Positions 49,398-61,720 of a stretch of DNA of 64,000 nt are shown piece after piece. The DNA is from Coturnix japonica (taxonomy: Eukaryota > Chordata > Aves > Galliformes > Phasianidae). Each line of letters begins with the position of its first letter. Positions within the stretch are counted from its first letter, which is position 1. The DNA lies in NCBI RefSeq assembly GCF_001577835.2, contig NC_029532.1, forward strand, positions 5,480,512 to 5,544,511. Reading direction: 5' to 3'. A program made the position numbers and the translations under genes. The notes below the pieces were generated by a model. That model was not told where the DNA came from and ran no database searches. It worked only from the letters and a program-made list of their open reading frames with translations.

Positions 49398-52300
49398 TTA
49401 ACAGCCTGCAACAGAGAGCACATGGGGTGATGAGGGCTGGGATATGTGATAAGATGGGATTGGACAGGAAGGGTTCAAATGGGATTAGATGACTTGGGAA
49501 GGGATGGGATACTCTGCTCCCATTTGCAGAGGGCTCCCACTGTGTTTGCCTGCACTCTACAAGCAGAGAAGTCTGTCCCCCCTCTCCTGCAGGTGATCAG
49601 GCTGGATGTCAGTACTGCAAAAGCCATCAGGGGAGCCCCCAACCCCTCCAAATGCCACCTGACAGCTGGAGGAGGATGTAAAAAGCCCAGTGCAATGGGG
49701 GAGAACTTTGCTAAGTGTTATTGCAGCCTGCAGGTGGGCTGAGTAATTGAGCCCTGGCAACTGCAGTTTGATGCAGGGAGTGAGCAGCAGCAGTGGGACC
49801 CTATGGGAGCTGCACAAATGGTCCTGCAATGAAAACCCCATCCTGGCCAGCAAGTCTGTGCACCACCACGCTGCTCTGCATGCAGGAGGGGGGCCCAGGG
49901 AAGTAAAACCTGCATGACGCCAGCATAGAGTTTGGCCATGAGTCTCACAGCCCCATGGCACACACCATGTCCCATGCTGGGGATGGGGACTTGCCCATGG
50001 CATGTGCCTGGCTCCTGCTTCACATCAAGTGGGCCATTACAGCCATGCACATTTTTTCTCTGAGCCTATAAATCCATTTTCCTCATGAAAACAACGTGGT
50101 ATTTTAATTTGGAATAACTGGAGCTGCTAAGTGAGCCTTCAATGAGTGCAGGGACAGGTGCTCCTCGCCCCCACAAAGCAGCAGCATGGGATGAAGCTGC
50201 ACCATGCAGTGGGCACAGAGCTTCTTGCTTTGCTGTGGCCAAGATGAAATCGAGGCAGCATGGGGGCATGTGGGATGATGCTTCTGAAAGCTGTATTACT
50301 GGGAGTAGCATCCTCCCCCTCCTTCCCCCCAAAGCATCCATAGGGGAAACTGCATTCTAGCACAGTCATGGCAAAGGGCTTAGGTCCCCACTCCTCATGC
50401 TAAGAAGATGCACAGTGCAAGATAAGCACAAGCCCTGCAGTCCCTATCCCAAAAGCCTGAAATTCCCACCATCCTATGCAGAATAATGCCAAGCTGTTTA
50501 CCCCAGGGGGGATAATGGGGACAGGCACAGCTGTGTGCACACCCCTCCTTACAGCAGCATCACTCCACAGCCCAAGAACTGCAGGCATCAGTCTGGGACT
50601 GAGACAAGTGACATAAATTGACAGAGAGAGCAAACTGTGACCACCTACCCGACAAGTGCTTTAACAAAGCTGGCCTCCAGCTCGTGATATCAGGTTAAAC
50701 CAAAAAACCAGCTTCCCCAAACCCAAATTACTTCAGCACCTGAGGAAAAGCAACTGGATCTGTCAGGGATTTAACTTGCTTCCAAAGAAAATAAATCTGT
50801 GGCATATTTTCAGGTGCTTAATGTCCTGCTAAAGTTGGGTAAGTACTGAATGGATAAAGCAGTATCACATTTTACACTGTTGAGCAGAGCTGTAGGAGCA
50901 GGGGAATTTGTGCTGCTGTGTAACGGCTGAGAGCTTCTTGTACGGCCACAGGGTAAGAGCTCTGCCAAATCCTACCCTATCCCTGGGGCAAAAACCCTAT
51001 GGGGGTTCAGAACAGGGAGACAGGAAATGCCTTCCAAAACTGCAGCAGTGATTTGGAAGCATCAGCTGCTCAGAGAGGGACATAGGGCAGCACCTGGTAC
51101 TCCAGCCCTGGGACCTTTCCTGCTCCCGTTTACTGTCTCACTATGAATTAAAGGGTTACATGCCCCAGGGGCAAACAAGGGGAGCACACAGCAATTTTCT
51201 TTGCATTCCTCCCTTCCAATCCCCAATACACTGTGGTCAGCCATGCATGGCACGACAGCCACTGCTCCGCTCACAACAAGGCCATTTGCATCACACTATT
51301 TTTCCTCCTGTAACATACTTGTCTGGTTAAAACCATGTACCTGGAAGCATTAAACTCTCCAGCGTGCAAAGGAGGGAGTGGGGGGGAAAAAAAAACCCAT
51401 AAGCAGAACAATTCCTGTCTAGACCTCCTTTTTACATTTGTTCCTAATTTCACGCTCCGCAGGCTCCCAGGTTCATATATTCAGTAATAAATACCTTGGT
51501 AAAAGGAAGTGCTTTGCAGCTCTGCTGTGGTCTCAGGGAAGGTATGCAAGAACCCCGCAATGAGGAACGCAGGCAGCAGTAGACACATCCACAGCAGTTT
51601 GGCTCCTCCCTTGACCCTGGGGAACATGAAGAGCCCTAAAGCTTCAGAAGATACCTGAGCCCCTCAACAAGGCTAAGCTACCTCCCTGCACAGGATGAGC
51701 CCTTTAGTACAGGCACAACCCTGCACCACTTGCCTGGTTTTGCCAGGACAATTGAACCTCAGATGGGAGCACTGGTCTCACCAAAGCTCTGCCAACATAA
51801 AGACACTGCACCTCACCCACACAGGTAAACCCATTGCCTGTTTTACTGCAGCACGCTCCCTTCATCCCCTCATCCCCTGCTAACTGCTCCTCTGCAGCAC
51901 ACTCAACCCACAGAGCAGCCATTCTCCAGCTCTTCCATGCATGTCCAGCCCTAATGCCAATGCTTCTGATTACACCCCATTTGGAAAGAAAGGGAAAGAG
52001 ATCAACAAGGGGAAAAAGGGGGAACAAATGGAGCACCCCGCTGCGCCCTGGTGCCAAGGTTCTGCCTGACGGTGAACCCAAGAGAAGAAGCAGCAAACAG
52101 CTACTAGCAGCTCAAATATGTTTGGTGGTCAACACAGCCTTATTCCTACATTTCCCCCAGCTCCTGTAATCCTACCCAGTCAATGAATGAGAGCTGGGCT
52201 GCTCGGAGCAGCAGGCAGTGTGCCAGCACAAGGCTTTGCACACAGGAAGCCAGTGGACCAGGCAGCTGCCAGCAACACAGGCAGAGAATGTGGCTCCCCA

Positions 52301-55300
52301 GTTGCAAAGCACCCGGATCACAGGGCTGCACCACTGTTGAATGATCAGGATAATACAGGCATAAAGACTGCATCTATCATGGCCCACAGTATTGTTCCTC
52401 ATTGCCCCAGGATTGCTCCTCTCCGCTCTGCCCCTTCTCAGTATTATTGCTCACAGAGCAGTGCCAACACTGGGGCAATGGGGACAGTCAAACATCACAC
52501 TCCTTCTGCCTGCTCTCATTATCATCCTGCACCATTTTATAGCCTGAAGCACTTTGTTAAACATTACGTAGCAGCCCCAAAACCGACAGAGAAGCCACTG
52601 TGTTCCTGATGAGCAGAAGACTTTTCCATACGCTGTGGGTATGTATCCCTGCAGGTGATGCATCAGAGCAGAACCCAGCACAGTGTGCCCAAAACATCAC
52701 ATACATTACAGCCACTCTGAGTTTCAGGTTTTTCTACACCAGATATCAGAGATACATTTGCAGCAACCAGGCTATTGTGGGATAGTTTACAATCCCCCAC
52801 CACCCTAATAAGTGTTATTAGGATTTAAAACAGAGATCAGCTCAGACAGCCTTCTTAATGCTCACTTCAGAACGCCTGCAAAGTGAATCAATCCAGCAAA
52901 TGCCAGTCCCAGCACAGAGCAAGAGGGAACACGCACACAGCAGTAACGAAGCAATAATGTTGTTTAATACAACCAAATCACATCTAATGTAAAATATTTG
53001 CACAGCTCATCAGAGCAGCACTGAGGCTTAGCGAGCACAACTCCAGGCACGGATGTAAGCAACTACAGCTGCTAAGGGACAGGAGGAACACCACCTGGTG
53101 CCATTGCAGTGCCCTGGGATCTTATCAAGGTGTTGCTTTGCTCCAAATTAAAGGGAACAGGGGAGGAACTGGCAGCTGCTCCAGCACACCTGGAACAAAC
53201 AGGGTAACCCACAGCAGAAAGCTTTGCCCTCCTCAATCCCCATCTGTCTCTGCCCAAACAATCCCATTCTGCATAAGCACCAGGAATTATTTCCATACAT
53301 CCGCTGTCATGCAGAACACTCCTAAGCTGCCTGAACTCCTTCAGAAAGGGGGGAAAAAAGAAAAGACAGGCTGTCTTTCCACCCTGCATCATTTAATCTC
53401 CTCTTGAACCACAGCTTAGTCCGCCTGAGATATTAGCATCAGAGCGCAGGTTTTGGTATTAGCAGCTTGAGATAAGCTGCAGTCAGTGCTAAGGGGGAAA
53501 ATAAGAGAGAGGGTGGGGAAAGCCTTCAGCAAGGAGCTGCTCCTGGCCATCCATTCCAATTTGTACTTCTTTCTGTTCCAGTGTGGACTGCTCCATAGCC
53601 ATCATAACCTAACACAGAGCAGCTGAAAGGTTACAAAGACCCAAAGGGCAGAAAACTGAGCACCAAAGTTGGAAAAAAGTGGGATTTGTCCTTCTGTAAG
53701 TGCTGCCCTGAGAGCACGATGCTGCTGGCAGAGGACAGCACCTGGCTGGGAGCAGGAGCTGTCTTCAGCAGTTCTCACCAAGTGAGTGATGCTGACGCAG
53801 AGGACAAGGGCAAAGCTCTGAGGAATTGTGACACTGCAGCCAGGATGGGCCCAGGCAGTGGGAAGGCTGTCACACAGCAGCACATTGCCAGGTCACAGTG
53901 GTTCCTTGAGCTGTGGTGAGCTCAGTGTTCCTCCATATCATGGTGCTGGGGGGGGAGATAGAAAACAAAGAGTCCCACCTCACCCAGGACCCTACAGGTG
54001 TCAAGGTTCCTCCATCAGGACAGGGAAAGGAAGGACACGCACAGGGTACAATTCCACAAAGCAGCAAATCCGCTCAGCTTTGCATTTCCACAAGGTGAGA
54101 GCACAGCTCAGAAGGACAGGAAGGTCTGCTGCAAGAGATATGGGGATGGCTCAATTGAGCCTCATTTACTCAGGACCGATGGGCCCATGGGTTGGGGACA
54201 GCACCAAGTGCTATTTCCATGGGGCTCATTTAATGATGCAGGCTGGGAGCTCCAGGGAGCATCCTCTATCCAGCTGCAGGAATGAGCTTTCACCCCATTT
54301 AGTGGATTACCCCATATAGGGTCTCTGCTGCATGTCACGGACAGGGGAACTGATCTTGCTGCCTCAGGGAGATGAGCAGCAGCCATGGATGTGCCCACAG
54401 GGCTGCTTGAGTGGCAGCACCTGGGATCTCCACAGAGATACACACACCTTTTTGCTTTAAAAACATCAACAAAACCCCACAAAAAAAGGTAGAGAGTTTC
54501 CATAGCTACAGCTTTACACAAAGGCTCAGGCTGAACCCATGCAAGGGAAAGCAAGCAGAGTGTTTTTCCCACTCCAGCCCAGCAAGTTAGTATGGTGCAT
54601 GAATCAATAGGGAAGCAAAGAATGCAACGTGCTTCCTCATGGCTCGTGATCAGGAGTTTCCTTATGGGCAGTAAAATCTCCTTATGTTCTCATTTCTAAT
54701 AAGGATTTATCTTTGCTGCATCAGGGGGAATTAATACGGACTGTCGTCTGAGAGGGTAATTTCCAGACTGTTGGCATCTTTGCTGAACCGTTGTCAGTAA
54801 ATTTCCCATTTATTTCCCTCTTCTTACTTCTGCTACAGTTTTTTTTTGCTGAGAGATCAGAGGGAGAAAACCCACCGCAATGAAACAACCCTAATCAAGA
54901 AAGATAAAGTAATTCATAGAGCTCAGCTGAAAGCCGTCACTGGGCAAAGAAAGGAGAAGGGAAAACCTTCACACAAAGTGCTCTACTTAAAAGCACGTGG
55001 GCTTAGCAGAGCTGCTGAGATCAAATGTTTGAAATATCGACTGTTCCCAGGGATGGCATCTTTCAGAAATCAAAAGACATGCGATGTATCTTTTTGCCTG
55101 GCATCAGCACTGAGACGATGCAAGCGCTGCCTTTGAAATGACTCCTTGATCCAGAGAGGCCCTGAAGAGCAATGCAGTGATGCTCCCCATGCACACCCAG
55201 AGCCAAAGCAGCACTGCTGCCATCAGGCTGAGCTGGGGATGGCTGTTCCCAGGCCCAAGGAAGGGGATGGGTGTCCATCAGAGAAGCATCCAAGCCTCTG

Positions 55301-55542
55301 TAAATATCTGTCTTTGAGCAAAACAGAAGATCTGGGTTCAGCATTTCAGCATATAAATGTTTACCCATTTCTGAGCCTCAAAGCTCCAACACTTCGCAGC
55401 CAATAGCGCTGCCACAACCCAGCAGTATTTATGGGTTTTATTTGCTTTCAGTCAAGTGATGATGGCACTATAACAGGTCATCCAGATAGGTGGCAGTGCC
55501 CCATCCCTACAGACACCCAAGGTCAGGAGATCTAAGCAACTG

Positions 55543-55632
55543 GTGGAGCTGTGGGTGTCCCTGATCATGGCAGGGAGTGGGACCAGACAGCCATGAAGGG
55601 TCCTTTCCAGCTCAAATGATTCCATGATCCCA
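55543..55632 (+). mobile_element. CR1 LINE 3' tail
   Basis: 'gggagtgggaccagacagcc' and 'gaagggtcctttccagctca' then 'atgattccatgatcc' give a sense CR1 3' end, antisense to FAM163B. Confidence 0.7.
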
Positions 55633-58600
55633 GATGATAGCTCAGCTGCCCTCTATCTACTCATAAAGGTACCCAGAGAGCAAGTGAGATCAGTGCTTGG
55701 TTTCTCAGAATCTGGTATCAAAACCTCGCATTTTCTATAAGCGCAATGCTGTAATGTGATGGAAGGAGGGTAGTAAAGTCTGTGGCTGCAGAAAATAAGA
55801 ACAAACCCAAACACGGAAAACACAGACACAAAAACTAATGAAGACAATTTGCTTACCTTTGGAAGGCCTCAGGTAGGCAGGGATCTCCAGGAAGATACCT
55901 TCACCACCACTGCCAACCCTTAAATGAGGTCTAGGAAGGGGCGGATCCTGGCTCCAGGCCTTCTGGTCACTCAGTGCATTGAATACACCTGAGCTTCCCT
56001 GGGTTGGCCCTGCCTTCCCACCAGGTGCTCAATCACTGCTTCAAGCCCTGACTTAGCATTTCTGCTATACTACCCTATCCTGTTTTATTTCAGCATAGAA
56101 CAAAAACAAAAGTCTGATGCCAGAAACTCAAGGGAAAAGAAATGCCACCGAGAAAATCCCACTTTCTATGGGCTGAATCCCACGAGCCACTGTGAGAATC
56201 GGGAATAACTCTTGGGCTGTCAGCAATGCTAAACTGTTGCAAATCAGTCCTCCAGGGACAATGAAGTGAATAACAGCAAAATCACAACCCAACCACGGGT
56301 TGCCTAATGGCAAGCCCCAATCAACGCTCATAATCCTCCTGCTCCCACCTCCACTCCCACACAGGCAGCATGGTTATTTTCCCCCAGATCCCACTGCTAA
56401 TCTTCCCAGAGCTGAGCTACCCGGCAGGCAACGCCAATCAGGAGGAGAGAGATCCTTTTCCTTCCACATGAAAGCCTTCCAAATGGCATTCCTGCCAATT
56501 CCTGCTTGCAGGCACTGTGCAGCCCTAGAGGCCATGCATCTCCTGAGCTTCTCCAGCACCCAGGGCATCAAAATCCCTGCTCAAAGACGAGTTTCCAGCA
56601 GCATCAATACAGAAGTTATTTTCCCCTGAGGGAGCCTGGCTTGCATTTCCACTAAAGGCACCATATCTTGCTATGTAGCACATATATACTTTGTTAACTA
56701 AAGGGCAGCGATATGCGCTCTATTGTACCGTGAGTGATTTCTACAACTGAAGGTGCAGCAGAATCAAATCGCAGCAACTATTTATATCAAAGCAGAGTCT
56801 CTACTGACTGTCGATCAACCTAAATGCTGAAGGGCTGGCTGGGTTTTCCCTAAGACAGCCCAGTCTTCTCCGTATAACCCATAATATCCCCAGCGCTGGT
56901 GGAGCAGTGTGGCTGCCGCTAGAGGGATGTGAACAGAGCTCGAGCATCTGCACCTTGGGCAGCATCTGCTGGGGGTGAGGGGTGATGGAAAAGCAGGGAT
57001 AACCACTGCAGGGTCACTGTGGGACCACAGGCAGCCTGGGATGAAGAATTCCCTGCACACAACAGCTTGCAGTCTGGCCAGAAAGGCTGACAACAGAAAC
57101 AGAAAAAACAAGAGTTAGTGGTTTGCCAGAGTTTGGGCAGGAAAACTCACAACAGAGCTTGAAATGAATCCAAATCTACTCCAAGAGCAAAAGGATGTGG
57201 ATGCAAAGTGCAGGGCAAAGCCAATGCAGTGTGGGCTCAAAGGGTGATGCACACTCGGTGCTCAGAGCAGCTCAACACATCAGCTCAGTGCATGTACTAT
57301 TTCCTAAGGAAAAGCAACCTGAGTTGGGACAAGATCTGGGGCACAGTGATGGCTGAACCCACCACAGGCTACGGGGATCTCCTATGCATCCTATGGCATT
57401 TCATCTCACTGCAGGTGTTTGCTTTCATTAAAGCTTTAACCTCAGACTGAACCTCTTGGTGGGTAAAGGAACAAAGTGGTGCTGGCCGATGCCAGCTCTG
57501 CAAGTGCAGGAGGAATGGGCAGTGCTACCCAATCACTTTGATCCATTACAGTCCTGCTGAGACTCTCACATTGCCAAAGAACAAGGGTCTGCTCTGCCCA
57601 GGGAAATATAAAATGACAAAAGACTTTTCCCCCCACCTTGCTCCCATCCAGCACAGAGTGAGGAAATCTCAGCCATGCGGAGCACCCACCGCTTGCAGTT
57701 CACACAATAATGAGCTTATGGGCTTCTGCAGCTCAGGCCCTGTGATGAGCTTGTGCTCAGGGTAGAGCCACCGTGTGGCCTTAAGCCATTCCTAAAGCTG
57801 GTGGTGCAGAGGCTGCATCCCAGCTGATGGGGATATTATCACTTTCATCCCCTGCAGAGTGCCCCCAGGGCAAGGTAAGGAGCCAACAGCCAGGCACACA
57901 CTGCTGAGCCTTGATCCAACAGCACTGAAGTAAACAGACACAAATGCATGTATTTTCTGTTTGGATCACGTCCCCAGGACAGGCTAAGACTTTCTTTTGG
58001 GTTTCTGCTAACTTTCTCCTGACAGGTCCCTTAGAAAAAGGCAATTATCACCGTGCCATTAAGGCTTTCCCCATTGCATGGTCGGATAACTCGCCCGGAG
58101 TCTCTCAATATAACCTTTAAACAATAGATCCTGTCTTGTTCACTGAGCGTCTCCAAAAGTCAACAGTAATGCATCCAGATGCCACCCGTGTCTACTGTGG
58201 GCCTGACTATTTTTGGCAACTCACCACGGGCAGATTGCAAAGATAATGTCACAGAGAGAATGTGACAAGTCTCCATCTCTGTGATAAAAGCACAGCGCTG
58301 TGCCCCAGGGTGGTGGGATGCAGCCCGGCTCCTTCCCTGAGCAGTGCTGGGCAGGTACTGTCAGCTCATGCTCTGCAAATGGGGATAGTGCATGTGTTCC
58401 TGCCCAACACAGCTTGGTGAGCTCATAGACTGCTTGGATTCTGTGCTGGCACTGCTAAGCCCTGAAGTTCTCCTCTAACAGAAAAGGAGCTGGGAGCCAG
58501 GAGCGGGTCCGAGCAGCCCATCCCCAGCAGTGGCTTTGTCACCGCTCCTCAGCAGTGGCCTTCCCACGGATGGATGACTTCTCCAATGAGCATCATCAGC

Positions 58601-59577
58601 TGAAAACACATCGCCTGTCTTCTGCAGAGCCAGCCCTTGTGACTTCAGCCTGATTCAGCCCCGTTCCCTGTCCCCACACCATGTCTGACACAGGCACATT
58701 GCGACCCGCACCATCCAGGTCCTCCCCTGTCGCTCTGAGCTGCCCTACATGGGTCACGACCCTTGTTAAGTTGTCTGAGGATGATTCAAAATGCTGTCAT
58801 GACTTTTCATCTTTCTCCAACCTTTGTAGCTGACCTCTGCTCGGGGCTGCTCCTGCGGGCATCGCAGGGCTTGGAGGACGCTGATGTCTCTTGTTTGGTT
58901 TGACCCCAACTGTGATCCCGATGGGGTTGGAAGGTCTGGGCAGGGTCAGAGTCCATCACCCTACATATTTATAGTCCCTCTGCCAAACTTCTATGTTGGA
59001 ACATGATTTATTTTCTTTATCAAGAGGTGAACAAATCCTGCCAACTGCAATAAATCAGATCACAAGGAGAGGAGACAGACAACGACGCGGGGAAAAGTAT
59101 AAATTAGAATGGAATGAGTGGCAAGCTCAAGCCAACACCTGCCCCCCCCCCCCTTCTCCACTCCTCTCCTGCTCTTTCTCAGTGCTGTCACATCAGGAGC
59201 ACTGCCAGCTACAAACACCTCTTGGCTGGCCGTGCCCCCAGCTATGGGGTGATAAATCAGCATCAGTCACTAAGGGGGGATTTTGCTGAAGTTCTTTATC
59301 TCTTGGGAGCGCCAGTGCTGTTTCCTAAGACTCCTTGTCACTGTTCTGCACAGGAACACTGACATGCAGAGGAAGGAGGTTACAGCTTTAATTACAGCTG
59401 CACGGTCTTTAAGGTGTTTGAAATCTCTTTTCACCGACTGACAGCCACAGTGCATCTCACAGCTAATTCCAGATGAGAAGAGAAACAGCCATAAAAGGCT
59501 GCCAACAGCATCCTGTTACTCACACACCACCACAACAGGGCCAGCAACTAAAGGCAGCTGTGGGGACAAGTCGTGCT

Positions 59578-59608
59578 GTGAGTTTATGCACAATTTACAT
59601 AAACTCAC
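59578..59608. repeat. 11-bp perfect inverted repeat
   Basis: GTGAGTTTATG at 59578-59588 and CATAAACTCAC at 59598-59608, spacer 9 bp. The size and spacing suit a dyad binding site or a small hairpin. Confidence 0.8.
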
Positions 59609-60837
59609 TTCCCTTAACTGCATTATAATTTAGCTGCTTACTCAGTGAGGACATCAGATGCAATGACTGAAACCCCAGTCATACCCATACAGATGCTCCA
59701 GTGAGGTCATCCAGGAGCACTGTCTGCACTCTAAGCATTGGGATGTCAGCCAGGCTTCCTAAACTGACAGCCATCCATCATGGAAGAGCACGATTTTACC
59801 ACTGAGGCTTTATGCTGATTTCATTGCTCATTTTTTAGGCTGGAAGACAATCTGTTGAACCTCAGAGCGCAGTCTTCTCTTACCTTTAATTTATTCTGTC
59901 AGAAAACTGTCTACCTTAATGAGTGCGAACACACCCCCACTACCTTCCAAGTTTGGTGATCTGTTATGTCAAATATAAATAATCCTGTCTGAAACCGCTC
60001 AATAGGGGGAAATGAAAAGCCATCTTCCCTCGGGGGATTTCTCTCCCCCACAGCCCCCCCATCCTGCAGAACAAACACCGTCCATGTGCTTCCACGAGCT
60101 CAGCCCCAGCCAGATGCTGTATTAACCAGATAGTGCTCAAAAGCAGCACATCATCCTGCTGTCACCTTCCTTGCATTCAACCCTGGATCTCTCTCCATCC
60201 CCACTGCTCTGGGGCTGTTCTGCTCTCTGACCCAGACAGCAAGGGGGGTTCCTATGTCCTTTGGAGGCAGAACAGCAGATAGGAAGGACCCTGGTGCTGG
60301 GAGAGTGCCCTGAGAGAGGCCAGCTTTGTCCCCAGAACACACATGCAACATGAGCAAGCTGTCACTAGAGTGGACAAGGACACGACCTGAGCATCCAGGT
60401 GGAGGAAAGCATTCCACCCCAGCCCCGAGAGATGCTGTCACATCCTCCTTTGTAGATACAGCTTTAGAACTAAAGATGCTGTAGGAACCAGCAGCACCAA
60501 GATTGGAGCATCCTGTTTATCATCCTGAGCTAAAGCAGAGGCTGGACCGGTCTCCCCGACACAAGCTACCAGGGAGCAGATGCTGTGCAATTCTCCATGT
60601 CCATCTCCCCCCTCCAAACCCCTCACCAGCCCCAGTCTGCAGACGGAGCTTGTCCTCTGCTCTCCCTTTGCAGGCATTCCCCCAGGACAACCCCAGCGCT
60701 CCAGGATGCACCAGGAGGGGGTGGGGGAGAGAGAAATAAGCAGGGAGAAAGCGCTGCTAAGGGTCCCCCCGGTGCAAAGAACGAGGCTGTGAGAACGAGC
60801 GCAGCGCCGGTGCTCTCCCCTTTTCCTCCCCTCTTAC

Positions 60838-60905
60838 CTTCAAGCGGGGGAATGGTGCCGGATCTCTCAGGTGAGGATCGCGTCGACTCCTGAAGTCTCC
60901 GGCTC
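60838..60905 (-). other. FAM163B: Probable FAM163B non-coding exon 1
   Basis: On the - strand a near-perfect donor, GAAG then gtaagag, ends the exon at 60838, and the CpG island lies just upstream. The 5' end is uncertain; an AT block at 60923-61047 occupies the place expected for a TATA box if transcription starts near 60900. Assignment to FAM163B rests on strand, position and the need for an upstream exon. Confidence 0.5.
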
Positions 60906-60922
60906 GGAGCGCATCAATGCGG

Positions 60923-61047
60923 GAATAAAATAAATAAATAAATAAATAAAATTAAAAATTTTAAAAAATAAAAAAAAAAAAAAAAGGAGAAGAGTAGAAA
61001 TAAATGAATGAAAATAATTAATAAATTAAATTAATAATAATAATAAC
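60923..61047. repeat. AAAT / AAT microsatellite and A-rich block
   Basis: Repeated AAAT units, a run of about 17 A and later AAT units, about 125 bp with almost no G or C, wedged between the CpG island and the inferred first exon of FAM163B. Likely variable in length. Confidence 0.9.
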
Positions 61048-61099
61048 AGTGATTTGAAGGGAAAGGGGGGGGAGGAGAGGAATAAATAAAGTGAAAGAT

Positions 61100-61720
61100 A
61101 AACAAGAGCTCAGGCCGACGTCAGCTCAGAGAGCCGAGCCGGCAGCGGGCATCATCTCTCGGCACATGGCCGGTGCCGGCAGCAGCCGCGGCGGTGCGGG
61201 GGAGCCGCTCCCTCCCCGCCCCGAGCCCCGGCGCCAACGGGGCCGCCAATGAGGGCGGTGCGGAGCAGCTCGGCCCCCCCTTCCCCCCCTCCGCTTCCCC
61301 GCTTCTCACCCCCCCGCATCCTTTCCTAAAGCCCCGCACCGGGGATGCACGGGCAGCGGAGCGTGAAAGCGGTGCCCCCTTCCTCCACTGTACGCCGCCA
61401 CCGGGTCTTCCTCTTCATCCTCACCGCGCTGCGGGGGGACGGGAGTTGGATACAAAGGGATGGAAGCCCTCGGCTCATAGAGATGGAACCCCCCCCCCTC
61501 ACCCTCCACGCAGAGCCCGAGTGTCCCCGCACAGAGCACGGTGGTCCTGCACGGAGCCTTCATCCCCACTACTGGCATAGGAAAAGCATCCTGACCCCTC
61601 TATACCCCACAAAAGGAAAAACACCAGGATCGCCCCCCCACCCCCCCTTCCCCCACCGCCTCTTGCTCCCCGCTTAGCCCCACAAGCATCCCCGTGGCTT
61701 TTCACACATTACACGGCTTT
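61100..61720 (-). promoter_or_regulatory. FAM163B: CpG island, probable FAM163B promoter
   Basis: GC-rich with dense CpG, especially 61120-61260 and 61330-61450, with long C runs at 61490 and 61632-61656. Placed immediately upstream of the inferred FAM163B first exon on the - strand. A transcript in the other direction cannot be excluded; no + strand exon was recognised. Confidence 0.6.

Larger units (their letters stand above)
49406..60837 (-). other. FAM163B: FAM163B long intron (inferred)
   Basis: No coding sequence was recognised in 11.4 kb. If the first exon is the one at 60838, this is one intron. It holds a CR1 tail near 55.6 kb, short inverted repeats near 52.8 and 59.6 kb, and two stretches with unusually even composition and few repeats (about 54650-54840 and 58040-58290) that could be conserved non-coding elements. 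Another donor-like site on the - strand lies near 55856 and could mark an alternative exon. Confidence 0.5.
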
